Source of the DNA: Candidatus Thalassolituus haligoni
GTDB taxonomy: Bacteria > Pseudomonadota > Gammaproteobacteria > Pseudomonadales > Oceanobacteraceae
Length of the DNA stretch: 64,000 nucleotides
Assembly: GCF_041222825.1 (NCBI RefSeq)
Contig: NZ_CP139482.1
Span: 1,147,001-1,211,000, forward strand
Direction: 5' to 3'
Positions 1 through 9,900 of this stretch are shown here, piece by piece (position 1 is the stretch's first letter; the number at the start of each line of letters is the position of its first letter). Below the pieces are notes generated by a model, which was not told the DNA's origin, did no database searches, and worked only from the letters and a program-made list of their open reading frames with translations. The position numbers and the translations under genes are program-made.

Positions 1-2
1 TT

Positions 3-134
3 CTCAAACGTATGCATGGCAGCTTGAATCCGCAAGGCTATCTGGTGCTTGGGGCGTCGGAGAGTCTGAATAACCTGGGTGAGTATTTTGAGATGGTGCA
101 GTGCCACCCCGGTATTATTTACCGGGCGCGTTGA
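3..134 (+). CDS. C-terminal end of a CheR-type chemotaxis methyltransferase (partial)
   Basis: Only the last 43 codons lie in the window, in frame from base 3 to TGA at 132-134. The peptide holds LNPQGYLVLGASESL followed by a short tail. This matches the end of CheR-family S-adenosylmethionine-dependent methyltransferases, where the strand 'GYL.LG.SE' closes the Rossmann-like domain. CheR methylates glutamates on chemoreceptors in the cytoplasm. The catalytic N-terminal part is outside the window, so a stand-alone CheR cannot be told from a CheR domain in a larger protein. The downstream neighbour is on the opposite strand, and an 18-bp repeat array begins over the stop codon. Confidence 0.65.
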   Translation, partial: LKRMHGSLNPQGYLVLGASESLNNLGEYFEMVQCHPGIIYRAR

Positions 135-214
135 ACAAGCGCCGTTGGGTGAACAACCGTCGTTGGGTGAACAAGAGTGGTTGGGTGAACAAGAGTGATT
201 GGTTAAACGATAGT
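125..214 (+). repeat. 18-bp imperfect tandem repeat over the cheR-like stop codon
   Basis: About five units of 18 bp run from 125 to 214 with core TTGGGTGAACAA. The first unit holds the TGA stop of the upstream gene. Because 18 is a multiple of three, TGA recurs in the same frame at 132, 150, 168 and 186. The last unit (GATTGGTTAAACGATAGT) is degenerate. The array lies between two convergent genes. No protein or RNA function is evident. Confidence 0.7.
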
Positions 215-250
215 GGGGGTGAATCCTGATGCTGTCGGTCGGGCAACTGC

Positions 251-754
251 TTAGGCAAGTTCCAGCTGCATTTCATGCCATTGCAAACCGCCGTGGCTGG
301 AGGCGGATTCGGACTGGTAAATAAAGCCAGCACGCTGATAAAAACGGATGTGTTGGCTGCGACACATCAGATGAATACGTTGCTTGCCGAGACGGCGCAT
401 ATGCTCAATGTAATTGAGCAACAGCGTACGACCCCAGCCATGACGCTGCCATACCGGGTGAATCACCACCGACATCACGACATTTTCCGGGCCTTGCGGA
501 TCGTGGCCTGCCAGTTGCTTGAACGCTTCGTTGTCCATCGCCACCTTGAAACAACAGCCGGAATTGACGAAACCGATGATGGCTCCGGCCAACTCCAGTA
601 CCAGAAACCCTTGGGGATAACGTTCGATACGCAGGCGAATTTTCTCCAGCGTTGCGGCTTCATCACCTTGATAGGCACTGTTTTCAATAGCAAAACAGAC
701 GTTGGCGTCGGCGGGTTGCGCCAGCCGTATACGGTAGTCGGCGTGTGTGTGCAT
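251..754 (-). CDS. GNAT-family N-acetyltransferase
   Basis: A 167-residue protein the size of a single GNAT domain. The acetyl-CoA-binding motif A is visible as VVIHPVWQRHGWGRTLL (about residues 95-111), with the Q/R-x-x-G-x-G/A signature as RHGWG. A following 'FYQRAGF' is the usual C-terminal GNAT strand-turn. It should transfer an acetyl group from acetyl-CoA to an amine in the cytoplasm; the substrate cannot be read from the sequence. It is the last gene of a minus-strand run pyrC–rnt–yacL–GNAT and starts 18 bp after the yacL-like stop, so co-transcription is likely. Confidence 0.85.
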   Translation of the reverse strand: MHTHADYRIRLAQPADANVCFAIENSAYQGDEAATLEKIRLRIERYPQGFLVLELAGAIIGFVNSGCCFKVAMDNEAFKQLAGHDPQGPENVVMSVVIHPVWQRHGWGRTLLLNYIEHMRRLGKQRIHLMCRSQHIRFYQRAGFIYQSESASSHGGLQWHEMQLELA

Positions 755-772
755 CGGGATTCCCGGAGTGGT

Positions 773-1138
773 TCAGCTGGCGATAAATTCTTTCCAGGCT
801 TGCATCAGCTCGATAAAGTCTTCAAGCCCGCAGCCTGCGGTCAGATCGTAATCGTGTAGCGTCAGGGATTCATCTTCCAGATCAAGGTCTTCATCGAACA
901 TCAAGGCGTTGGATGAGATATCGACCTCGTGTTGCGTTATTTGCAAAATTGTTTCTTTTCCCTGCCAGCGATAATCTCGCAAACCACCGGATTGCAGTAA
1001 CTCCGCCGTGGTGATCAGTGCCCGCAGGTGCTTCAGATCGTCACCGATCTCATCGGTCAGCCAGTTGCCAATCAGAGAATGCTCTTCATCAAGGCGGGCA
1101 ACAGGCTTATTGCCTTCAAACCAGAATTCGTAGTCCAA
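773..1138 (-). CDS. yacL: YacL/UPF0231-family protein
   Basis: Small acidic protein matching E. coli YacL (UPF0231) from the initial 'DYEF' to the end: aligned features are the early DYEFW, a central GNWLTDEI, an acidic stretch 'DEDLDLEDESL' and the closing 'GLEDFIELMQAWKEF'. Its function is unknown. An ATG at 1180 would add 14 residues. I prefer the TTG at 1138 because family members begin exactly at the (M)DYEF motif; a GAG sits a few bases upstream. It lies between rnt and the GNAT gene on the same strand. Confidence 0.75.
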   Translation of the reverse strand: MDYEFWFEGNKPVARLDEEHSLIGNWLTDEIGDDLKHLRALITTAELLQSGGLRDYRWQGKETILQITQHEVDISSNALMFDEDLDLEDESLTLHDYDLTAGCGLEDFIELMQAWKEFIAS

Positions 1139-1195
1139 GGGGAATCTCACATAACGGATAGAGCATGATCGTGGTGTCACGAAGGATGGTGTTAA

Positions 1196-1221
1196 GCCGC
1201 TGCGCTGTTACGCTCAGCGGC
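1196..1221 (-). terminator. Hairpin between rnt and yacL
   Basis: GCCGCTG (1196-1202) and CAGCGGC (1215-1221) form a perfect 7-bp stem just after the rnt stop. The T tract is short, so this may be a weak terminator or an mRNA-stabilising hairpin. Confidence 0.4.
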
Positions 1222-1239
1222 GGCACGGTGCAGTATCGT

Positions 1240-1917
1240 TCAGTCTAGCTGTACGCCGGGTTCAATCGCCAGTGGCCAGCCACCCAGATCCTTGTAGCGG
1301 TTCACAATAAAACAGAACAGCTCAGCGGTTTTCCAGGTGTCGTAGGCGGCGCTGTGAGCGGCGCTGTTGTCGAAATCGAGCCCGGCGGTAATGCAGCTTT
1401 TTGCCAACACGGTTTGGCCGAGGGCGATGGCGGCAATCGAGGCGGTATCGAATGACGAAAACGGGTGGAACGGATCGCGCTTGATGTCGTTACGCTCAAT
1501 CGCAGCACGCAGAAATGCGTGATCGAAATGCGCGTTATGGCCGACCAACACCGCCCGGTTACAGCCGTAGTGTTTAATCTCACGCCGCACCACCTGGAAC
1601 ATATTGGTCAGCACGTCGATTTCAAATTCGGCATCCCGTTCCGGGTCGAACGGGTCGATGCCGGTGAAGTCGAGGGCTTCCTTTTCCAGGTTGGCGCCGT
1701 CAAACGGGTGCACCTCGGCAGACAATGTCTGGTCTGGGTGGATATAGCCTTCGTCATCCATGCGCAGGGTGACCATGGCAATTTCGAGCAGGGCGTCGGT
1801 ATCGGGATTAAACCCACCGGTTTCCACATCGACCACCACGGGCAAAAAGCCGCGGAAGCGTTGGGCCATTGGGGTTTTTTCCTGCTTTTCGCCGTTTCCA
1901 GCGGGAGTTGTACTCAT
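1240..1917 (-). CDS. rnt: Ribonuclease T
   Basis: A 225-residue DEDDh-type 3'-5' exoribonuclease that trims tRNA and other stable RNA 3' ends in the cytoplasm. The ExoI motif is [11 protein letters not shown] (D30, E32). The second motif is [11 protein letters not shown]. The third is the characteristic H...D as [15 protein letters not shown]. Length and motifs are typical of RNase T. The ATG used leaves a short extension before the conserved '[12 protein letters not shown]'; an internal start at that methionine is possible. The gene starts 14 bp after the pyrC stop. In Pseudomonas rnt is also adjacent to pyrC, which supports the identification. Confidence 0.95.
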   Translation of the reverse strand: MSTTPAGNGEKQEKTPMAQRFRGFLPVVVDVETGGFNPDTDALLEIAMVTLRMDDEGYIHPDQTLSAEVHPFDGANLEKEALDFTGIDPFDPERDAEFEIDVLTNMFQVVRREIKHYGCNRAVLVGHNAHFDHAFLRAAIERNDIKRDPFHPFSSFDTASIAAIALGQTVLAKSCITAGLDFDNSAAHSAAYDTWKTAELFCFIVNRYKDLGGWPLAIEPGVQLD

Positions 1918-1931
1918 CCTAAGCCTTATCT

Positions 1932-2969
1932 TCAGGAGTTTTGCAGTTGCCAGCGCAGGGTTTCACCCGCACGCAATGGCACAATGATGTCGTTGCCAAA
2001 TGGCATTTCAGAGGGCACCTGCCACTTGGATTTCACCAGGGTAATGGTGTCTTCGTTACGTGGCAGGTGGTAGAAATCGGGGCCGTAGTGACTGGCGAAG
2101 CCTTCCAGATTGTGGAGTACACCGAGGTCTTCAAAAATTTCGGCATACAGCTCAATCGCGCCGTAAGCGGTATAGCAACCGGCACAACCACAGGCGTTTT
2201 CCTTGGCACCCCTGGCATGAGGAGCGCTGTCGGTACCGAGGAAAAACTTGCGGCTACCAGAGACCACCGCGTCTTGCAGCGCTTGCTGGTGAATATTGCG
2301 CTTCAGAATCGGCAGACAATAAAAATGCGGCCGAATACCGCCAACCAGCATGTGGTTACGGTTGTAGGCCAGATGCTGCACGGTAATGGTGGCGGCGACG
2401 TTGTCACCCTGACTCAATACAAACTCGGCGGCGTCTTTGGTGGTGATGTGTTCCACCACCAGGCTCAGTGCTTTGTGTTTGCTTGCCAGTGGTGCCAGTA
2501 CGGTATCGAGAAATTCTTTTTCGCGGTCAAAAATATCGACGTGCTGGTGGGTTACTTCACCGTGTACCAGCAGTTTCATATCGTTGTCAGCCAGTGCCGC
2601 GCAAACGTCATCAAGCTTGCCGAGGTCGGTAACGCCGGAGGCTGAGTTGGTGGTCGCTCCCGCCGGATACAGCTTGGCTGCCACAACGCGGCCAGTAGCC
2701 TTGGCAGCGCTGATCATCTCGGGCGTGGTGTTGTCGGTCAGGTAAAGCACCATTAACGGGTCAAAACCGCTGTCGCCAGCCTGGGCCAGAATGCGCTCGC
2801 GGTAAGCCAATGCCTGTTCGGCACTCATCACCGGCGGTTGCAGGTTGGGCATGATGATCGCTCGTTTCATCACCCGAGCAGTGGCGGGGACTGTGTGTTG
2901 CAGTACCTGGCCATCGCGAACGTGTAAATGCCAGTCGTCCGGGCGGGTGATCGTCAAGCGGTCGGTCAT
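1932..2969 (-). CDS. pyrC: Dihydroorotase
   Basis: Catalyses reversible cyclisation of N-carbamoyl-aspartate to dihydroorotate, step three of de novo pyrimidine synthesis. The start at 2969 ([16 protein letters not shown]) gives 345 residues, close to the 348 of E. coli PyrC, and has AAGGA a few bases upstream. The reading frame is open further up to 3185, but that extension has no family match. Metal-binding HLH appears at [10 protein letters not shown]. The carbamylated lysine lies in '[15 protein letters not shown]', further histidines in 'LLVHGEVTH' and 'VVEHITT', and the catalytic aspartate in '[15 protein letters not shown]'. It is the first gene of the pyrC–rnt–yacL–GNAT run. Confidence 0.97.
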   Translation of the reverse strand: MTDRLTITRPDDWHLHVRDGQVLQHTVPATARVMKRAIIMPNLQPPVMSAEQALAYRERILAQAGDSGFDPLMVLYLTDNTTPEMISAAKATGRVVAAKLYPAGATTNSASGVTDLGKLDDVCAALADNDMKLLVHGEVTHQHVDIFDREKEFLDTVLAPLASKHKALSLVVEHITTKDAAEFVLSQGDNVAATITVQHLAYNRNHMLVGGIRPHFYCLPILKRNIHQQALQDAVVSGSRKFFLGTDSAPHARGAKENACGCAGCYTAYGAIELYAEIFEDLGVLHNLEGFASHYGPDFYHLPRNEDTITLVKSKWQVPSEMPFGNDIIVPLRAGETLRWQLQNS

Positions 2970-3266
2970 GAGGATTCCTTCTTTACGTTTTACTGTGCTG
3001 TTTGACGCTGTCTGCGTGCTGCGGCCATGACTCATGGTTGCTACACGGTGGCTGGCAGTGATTCCGACAGGCAAAAATGTGACCCGGCATTGTAGCGCAA
3101 CCGGTTTTTTACTGCTTGGCTTTGTGGTTCCTGACGTTAGGGCCGCGAGCGCTTGGCGGGAGGGCTGTTCACGTTGAAGGTTCAAGATTTTCCGCGACTG
3201 GCCGATAGCCCCTCAGAGACATGCCTATTACCAACTTCACTACCACAGAGGCCAACGTAGAGACAC

Positions 3267-4268
3267 ATGATTCGTCTGGACAATCTCGCTGCTGGTCATT
3301 CACCCGGCGTGCCGGAATCTGGCTCACACTCTGGTTATAAGGCCAGCAGGGTGCTGGCTTGGCTGTTGTTCGGCTTGTTATTCTCGCTGTGGTTGGGTCG
3401 GCCAGCGCTGGCCGGTCAAACCGCCATGCCGTTGGAATACGGGCTGGATATCTACAACACCCGCTGGGCCGTCTCCGGGTCGGTATTTGACTGCCAGTTT
3501 AGCCAGACCATTCCGGGCTACGGCAGCGCTGTTTTTTTGCAACGAGCCGGAGAAAATGTCTCTTTTCGACTCGAAGCCACCCAAAACCGCATGGCATACA
3601 GTGATGCCAGAGTCTCATTATTGCCGCCTCCCTGGCGTCCGGCAGAACGTACCGAAAATCTGGGCACTGTTCGTATCCGCCAGGAAACACCACTACTGGC
3701 ACTCGATACACGCCGCAGCAACCAGTTTATTCATGGCTTGCTGGAAGGCAAACGCCCGACGATCAGCCACCAGACCTGGTATGACGCCAACCGCTTTGTC
3801 CGGGTGTACGTCTCCGGTGTCACCTTTCAGGATTATTACCCGGAGTTTCTTGATTGCATCAGTCGGTTATTACCGATGAATTATGATCAGGTGGCCCGCA
3901 GCAAGGTGTTTTTCGCCAGTGGTGAAGACAAAATAGAAAAAAACGACATCAAGGTACTGGAGCGGGTTGCCTACTACATCAAACACGACCCCAGAGTCTT
4001 TGCGCTGTACCTGGATGGCCACTCAGACAGCGTTGGCCGTCGTTATGACAACCGGCAAGTGTCCAAACGCCGGGTGGAAGACGTCGAGCGTTATTTTGTC
4101 AAACAAGGCATCGACCCGACCATGATCACCACCCGTTTTCATGGTGACCGCTATCCGGTAGCCAGCAATAAAACCGTGAAAGGCCGTAACGAAAACCGCC
4201 GTGTAACCATTCGACTGGAAATGCGTGACGACATGCCGATACCGGATGCGCTGAAGTTTAAGCCTTAG
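3267..4268 (+). CDS. motY: MotY-type flagellar stator-associated OmpA-like protein
   Basis: MotY forms the T-ring around the flagellar basal body and holds stators to peptidoglycan, classically in sodium-driven or high-torque motors. The 333-residue product has a signal peptide (hydrophobic run about residues 30-45, likely cleavage after ALA). The MotY N-terminal domain is seen as 'LDIYNTRWAVSGSVFDC...IPGYGSAVF'. The C-terminal OmpA-like peptidoglycan-binding domain carries LYLDGHSDSVG and 'NRQVSKRRVEDVERYF'. The N-region before the signal core is long and no strong ribosome binding site precedes 3267, so the true start could be downstream. It is transcribed away from pyrC. Confidence 0.9.
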   Translation: MIRLDNLAAGHSPGVPESGSHSGYKASRVLAWLLFGLLFSLWLGRPALAGQTAMPLEYGLDIYNTRWAVSGSVFDCQFSQTIPGYGSAVFLQRAGENVSFRLEATQNRMAYSDARVSLLPPPWRPAERTENLGTVRIRQETPLLALDTRRSNQFIHGLLEGKRPTISHQTWYDANRFVRVYVSGVTFQDYYPEFLDCISRLLPMNYDQVARSKVFFASGEDKIEKNDIKVLERVAYYIKHDPRVFALYLDGHSDSVGRRYDNRQVSKRRVEDVERYFVKQGIDPTMITTRFHGDRYPVASNKTVKGRNENRRVTIRLEMRDDMPIPDALKFKP

Positions 4269-4269
4269 G

Positions 4270-4531
4270 GGGCGTTCTCAATTATTTGCCACGGCCTGTC
4301 AGGAGGAAGTATTCCGTCAGGCAAGGCGTTGGACGCCGAGAAATGACGCGTCCTTTTCACGTTGAATCACACCGCATGGCGGGATGTTGACCCTGACCCT
4401 TCGGGCTGAGGCCAGTAACTTCCAGTACGGCGTTATTCGTCACTTATTGAGCTCGCTAAACCAGGTTCCTCGTGTCTTGTTCTGAAACCAGCTGGCTCTT
4501 GGCAGGCTCGGTTTAATCATTGAGAACGCCC
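4270..4531 (+). mobile_element. 262-bp element bounded by 17-bp inverted repeats (MITE-like)
   Basis: GGGCGTTCTCAATTATT (4270-4286) is the inverse complement, with one mismatch, of 4515-4531 (AATCATTGAGAACGCCC with flanking base). The repeats sit at the two edges of the whole motY–pbpC gap and nothing inside codes. The arrangement fits a small non-autonomous transposable element or a large hairpin between convergent genes. No clear target duplication is visible and no related transposase is in the window. A terminator role for motY and pbpC is an alternative. Confidence 0.5.
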
Positions 4532-4543
4532 TTCAAGTGCCAG

Positions 4544-6937
4544 CTAGTCGGCATAGACGGTCATTCGATCACTGTTGCCTTGATCGTCTATCAATACGAT
4601 GTGTTGTTCACCGTTGCGGCGTAAAGGAATGGTCAGTACGTGTCGTTCAGCGCTGCTGCCCCGGTATATACCATTGATATACCAGTAACGCATTCCGACT
4701 CCGCCGTTGGCTCCGAGCGCAAGATTGGGCAGTTGTCGTTCGCCCGCGCTGTTTCTTTGTGTTGAACGTATATGTTCGCCGGGTTCGATACCGGTGATTT
4801 GCAAGGTACGCCCGATGATCAGCGAGGATTCGCAACCTGGTGCCGGAGCGGGGAGTTGGTGGCTCAGTCTTTGGGCTGCGGGAATCCAGGATTCCAGTAT
4901 TACTGGCCACAGCGCCAGCTGGATCAGCCGCCGGGTGCTGTTTTTGCCGTCATTCTCACAGCGGGCGTTGATTCGTTGGCCTTGTTGGTTCACCAGCACG
5001 GGCAGTGGATTGGCGGCGATGGGGTTGGCGCTGTCTGGCAGGGTTGGCGGCACCAGTTGGCGAATGCTCCAGCCACTGACGCTGCGATGGCACTGGTCGG
5101 AAGGAGTACTGCTGGCCAGTCGACCCAGTGGCCAGCAGGCGTTTATCTGCTGTACCTGCGACGGCGGCGCTGGCCAATGGGGCTGTCGGTCGATCATGGT
5201 GATCACCCGTTGCAGAGTCGGCATGGCGGTTACGGCTCCAAAGTAGCCGGGCGATGGGGTGCCATCCGGGCGACCAAACCAGACGCCGACGGTGTACTCC
5301 GGGGTGATGCCGATGGCCCAGCTGTCGCGAAAACCATAGCTGGTGCCGGTTTTCCAACCGAAAGAACGCGGCTGAATAACGGCAACACTGCGGCTGCGGT
5401 CTGGTAGCGGGTTGCGTAACCAGTCGGCGGTGACCCAGGCGGCAGCTGGGGTGAGCAGCGGGCGAGGTACTTGATTGGCTTGCGCTGTGATGGGCTGTTG
5501 TACTGACTGTAACGGAAACAGCTGTCCCTGATTCATAAGCGAACTGTACAGCATCCCCAGTTCCCACAGGCTGACCCCGCCACCTCCCAGTGCCAGCGAC
5601 AGATTCGGACGGGCGGCGAGAGGTAACTGGTAGTGGAATCCGGCATTACTCAAGGCCGCATAAAAACGTGCTGGTGTCAGGGCTTCCAACACCTGGACGG
5701 CGGGTAGATTGAGGGAAAAATGTAACGCTTGCTGCGGTGTTACTGGCCCGGAAAACCCGGCGGAGAAGTTGCCCGGTTGATATTGCTGGCGCAGACGGGG
5801 CGCATCGGTTAGCAGGCTGGCACCGTGAATCAGTCCCTGATCCAGCGCCAGCCCGTAAATAAACGGCTTCAGTGTTGAACCCGGCGAGCGAATGGCTTGC
5901 ACCATATCGACATGACCAAGCCGCTGGCTATCGCCGAAGTCGGCGGTGCCAATATAAGCGCGCACTTGATGGCTGGGATTATGAACCACCAGTACCGCTG
6001 CGGAATGTTGCCGTGGCAGCAATTGGATATCCCGCTGTAATTGCTGGCTGAGTTCGCGCTGCAAGTCACCATTCAGGGTGGTGCGAATCAGTCGTTGTTG
6101 CGGGTATGCCTGAATCAGCAGGCGTGCCAATAGCGGCGCTTGTTGAGGTGTTGCCGGTTGACGGCCAAAGACCGGGTCGAGCAGCGCTTGCTGGTAGGCG
6201 GCGTTATCGATCGCCTGAAATCGGAGCAGACGCCGGAGTACTTTGTCGCGGGCGGCACGAGCACGCTGTGGGTGACGGTCGGGGCGCAGGAAACTGGGGG
6301 CTTGCGGCAGTACTGCCAGCAGCGCAGATTCCGACAGCGACAGGTCTGCGGCGGGTTTGTCGAGGTACATCTGGGCGGCGGCTTCGACGCCTTCGATGAC
6401 GCCACCCATGGGGGCATAGTTGAGGTACAGGGCAAGAATCTCGTCCTTGCTCAGGTGCCATTCCAGTTGCAAGGCGCGTAATGCCTGCTGCAGTTTGCCA
6501 CGCATATCCCGAGTATGGGGATACAGACGGCGGGCCACCTGCATGGTCAGGGTGGAGCCACCGGACACCACGCAGCCACAGCGGAGGTTTTGCCAGGCTG
6601 CGCGGGCAATGGCAACCGGATTGACGCCAGGGTGAAAGTAAAACCAGCGATCTTCGTACTGGATAACCGCTTGCAGGTAGGCGGGTGCAATCTGCTCCAG
6701 CGTGACGGGCAAACGCCAGACTCCCAGGGCATCGGGGAAGGCGCGCAGCGTGCGGCCGTTACGATCGACCACGACGCGGGCAAATTCGCGCTCGTTGTGT
6801 TCGGGTAACTGCAACGGGTAGCGCCAGTTCAACAGCGCGGCCGTTAATACGACTGTTAGTACAACTGCCGTGAGTACGACAGCTGTTAATGCGACTGCTG
6901 TGAATACAACAGGCGCGCTGGCAGGCCGTTTATTCAA
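4544..6937 (-). CDS. pbpC: Penicillin-binding protein 1C (bifunctional)
   Basis: A 797-residue class A penicillin-binding protein with an N-terminal membrane anchor (about residues 11-36). The glycosyltransferase-51 domain carries the catalytic glutamate in VIQYEDRWFYFHPG (E95) and 'GGSTLTMQVAR'. The transpeptidase domain has the active serine in SPGSTLKPF (S354), an SLN motif and KTGTSYGFRDSW. A C-terminal beta-rich extension of about 100 residues is typical of PBP1C. The protein polymerises and potentially cross-links peptidoglycan in the periplasm. It overlaps the upstream alpha-2-macroglobulin gene by 8 bp, the known yfhM–pbpC pairing. Imperfect repeats rich in ACTGCTGTTAGTAC encode the anchor. 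Confidence 0.95.
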   Translation of the reverse strand: MNKRPASAPVVFTAVALTAVVLTAVVLTVVLTAALLNWRYPLQLPEHNEREFARVVVDRNGRTLRAFPDALGVWRLPVTLEQIAPAYLQAVIQYEDRWFYFHPGVNPVAIARAAWQNLRCGCVVSGGSTLTMQVARRLYPHTRDMRGKLQQALRALQLEWHLSKDEILALYLNYAPMGGVIEGVEAAAQMYLDKPAADLSLSESALLAVLPQAPSFLRPDRHPQRARAARDKVLRRLLRFQAIDNAAYQQALLDPVFGRQPATPQQAPLLARLLIQAYPQQRLIRTTLNGDLQRELSQQLQRDIQLLPRQHSAAVLVVHNPSHQVRAYIGTADFGDSQRLGHVDMVQAIRSPGSTLKPFIYGLALDQGLIHGASLLTDAPRLRQQYQPGNFSAGFSGPVTPQQALHFSLNLPAVQVLEALTPARFYAALSNAGFHYQLPLAARPNLSLALGGGGVSLWELGMLYSSLMNQGQLFPLQSVQQPITAQANQVPRPLLTPAAAWVTADWLRNPLPDRSRSVAVIQPRSFGWKTGTSYGFRDSWAIGITPEYTVGVWFGRPDGTPSPGYFGAVTAMPTLQRVITMIDRQPHWPAPPSQVQQINACWPLGRLASSTPSDQCHRSVSGWSIRQLVPPTLPDSANPIAANPLPVLVNQQGQRINARCENDGKNSTRRLIQLALWPVILESWIPAAQRLSHQLPAPAPGCESSLIIGRTLQITGIEPGEHIRSTQRNSAGERQLPNLALGANGGVGMRYWYINGIYRGSSAERHVLTIPLRRNGEQHIVLIDDQGNSDRMTVYAD

Positions 6938-9900
6938 TGATTAACCAGTGTGCATTGGCTCCCACGGAGCGGACTTCCGGGTCGTACATATCTTCCAGCA
7001 AGGGGCCGGGAATCCGGTATTTGCCAGGTGTGACGGCACGAGCCAGATAAAACACCCGTGAGCTGCGGTGTGCGCCGGTTTCGAGGGCGGCAATAAAGCG
7101 GTCGTCGCGGTATTCCTGGTGTAACACGCCGTTGTTGCGAGTCCAGTCGGCAACGGATGTGCTGTCGACCAGGATGTCGGCCACCGACTGGCTGTCGAGC
7201 AGGTTCTGATTTTCCAGTTCCAGCCCGGCGGGCAGCAGATCGACTGCCATCAGGTCGGGCCGGTACTGTGTGCTGGCTATGCGTAATTCAACCAGAATCA
7301 GGTCGCCGGTTGCTAACCTCAACGGTTGATCGGTCAGGGCGATGGGTTCGCCAGTGCGGCTGTAATAGTGGCGTTCGATGGCCACATTGCCGCTGCTCTG
7401 TTGGCTGGCCAGCTCGCGGTAGCCTTGTACCGCCAGCTCGGCACTGACGGATTCGGCCCCGGTATTGGTGAGGGAAAGGCCTTGCAATACGGTCGGATCA
7501 TCGTAGTGAAAGCGCTTCATGTGCGTGCCGCTCAAGTCATGGCTGATATCGGCATAACTCAGATTGGCTTGCCAGGCTGGAGTGTTTGGTGATGGTTGCT
7601 GTGCTTGCTGTTGTGAGGCATTTAACAGCTGAATACGCTCCTGGGTGCTGAGGTAACGGCGGCGGCGCAGTTCGGTTTCCAGTGCGAGCAACAAGTCATC
7701 GGCCCAGGCTGGTTCCATACCGTTTGCCATTAACAAGGCGGCAATGGCTGCCTGATCACGAATGGGTGAGCCGTAGTCACCAATATACATATGAGATGGT
7801 CGTTTGGCGTGCTGCGCCTGTTGCATCAGCTGGTTGGCCAGGGCGTTATCACCCAGCTGCCGGGCGGCTAATGCCAATTGAACCAATGCCAGCGGAGTGG
7901 CATTGGCGGGCTTGGCGTTACTGAGTTTACGGACGTCGGTCAGGGTGATGCGCTGCTGCCGGGCCAGCACATAGGCGGCGTAGGCACGGTAGACAAAACG
8001 GTACAGGCTGGCATCGTCATTCCAGCGTTCGGCGTTTTCGGCACGACCACGAATATAGTCATGCAGGCGTGTCAGTGCCTTGTCGATGATTTGCTGGTCG
8101 ACATCAAAACCATGGGTTTTGGCATCGATCAGGAATTGGGTGGTGTAGGCAGTGAGCCAGTGCTGTTCGTAGGGGTCATCGGACGACCACAACGAAAAGC
8201 CACCACTGCTGCGCACTTTTTTGATGATGCGCTGAATCCCGGCTTCCATCGCTTGTTCGCGGCTGATGGGATGAGCGCTGCGTGAGGTGCCATTATTAAA
8301 AACATCGATTTGCTGCTGTCCCACTATCAGCCAGGGGTAACTGCTGGAGACCGATTGTTCCAGACAGCCATAAGGATAATGCAGCAGTTGGTCCAGCTGG
8401 CGGTGTGGATTCAGGTTTACCTGCTCATCCAGTGTCAGTTGGGTGCTGATATAACGGGCGTCCAATCCAGTCAGCTGTTCGGCACTTAATTGCAGTTGCT
8501 CATTACTGCTCAGACGGCCACGGGCAAACTCGGTGTAGGCAGGCAGGGTCGGGCGGCTGACCAGTGTCCAGCGGCGGTCAATCGGGTATTCCTGCAGTCC
8601 GGTTACCTGCATGCGAAATTCAATATCGCCCAAGGACGCCGCTTCTGGGTAGGTCGCCTTGAACGGGTACACCAGCGTCTGTTTTTGCTGGTTGGCCAGT
8701 GTCAGGGTGTGCGGCTCGGTCTGGAATTCAACCGCGCCACTGGCATCTGCTGTCACCGTCAGAGTGAGGGATTTTCCGCTCAGGTTGGTGACATCCAGGG
8801 CAATTTGGGCATCGTCGTCCATACCGGCAAAACGGGGCATCGATAGTTGGGTAACCACCGGTGCAGCGACTGTGACTTCTTGCTCCAGGTGCCCAAACGC
8901 ATGGTCAGTGAAGGCAACGGCCATCAGCCGCAGGCGGCCATTAAAGTCGGGTAATTGCAGCGGGATACGGGCTACACCGTTGACCACCGCCACCTTGCCG
9001 GAGAACAGCGAGACAATGTGCACCTGCGAACGGGCCATATCACCACCACGAGCCATGGCGGCATCACCACCAAAATTCAGTGTGGCGGGTTGGCTGTTGT
9101 TGAAGTCGATCACCTGACTATACAGGTCGAACAGATCAACGGCGTAACGGCGCGGCTCGAAGAAAAACCTAAACGGGTCGGGTGTGTCAAAACGGGAAAC
9201 CGACAATACACCGACATCGACGGCTGCCAGTGTCACCCAGGCTTTTTGCACGGGTTGTTGCTGGTTGTCCGTGACCTGCAGATCGACGTTGACGGTACGA
9301 TCGGGCAGCCATTTGGCTGGCGCATTGGATTCAATCGTCAGTTGGCGATCACGACGATCCAGCGGCAAATGGATCAGGCCAACGGCGCGGGTCGGGGTAA
9401 TGCGCTTCTGGCTATCGGCCGGTTGCAGATACAGCACGGTGACGTACAGATCATGACGTTTCCAGCCGGGATCGATGGGAATATCTACTTGTCCGCCCTG
9501 ACTGCTCAGGTCGATACGTTTGAGCCATAACAAGGTATCTGCCTCGACCATCACCAGCGCCTGCGAGGTTGGTTGGGGAGTTGGCTGAGCACTTGATTGA
9601 GAGTTTGGTTGAGAGTTTGGTTGAGAGTTTGGTTGAGCGAGCGACTGCTCGGCAGCCGACGGTGGAGTAATCGACAGCCGGGCAACGTCGCCACCCTCAT
9701 AACCACCCTTGTCCCAGGCCAGAGTGACCTGACGCGGGCGAGCATTACCCTGGCGATTTTGCGCATACTGACCATACCAGGTGTAACCGGACTCAAACGT
9801 CAGCACGGCAGTCTGGCCGTTGTGCGGGTTCTGCACCTCCAGCCGGTAATGGCCCCAATCGACCGGTACGGCAATACGGGTTGGCTGGCTGGCCGACAAG

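Noticed and set aside
2970..3185. N-terminal extension of dihydroorotase
   Set aside because: Length and conservation of PyrC start at [16 protein letters not shown], with a good ribosome binding site before 2969.
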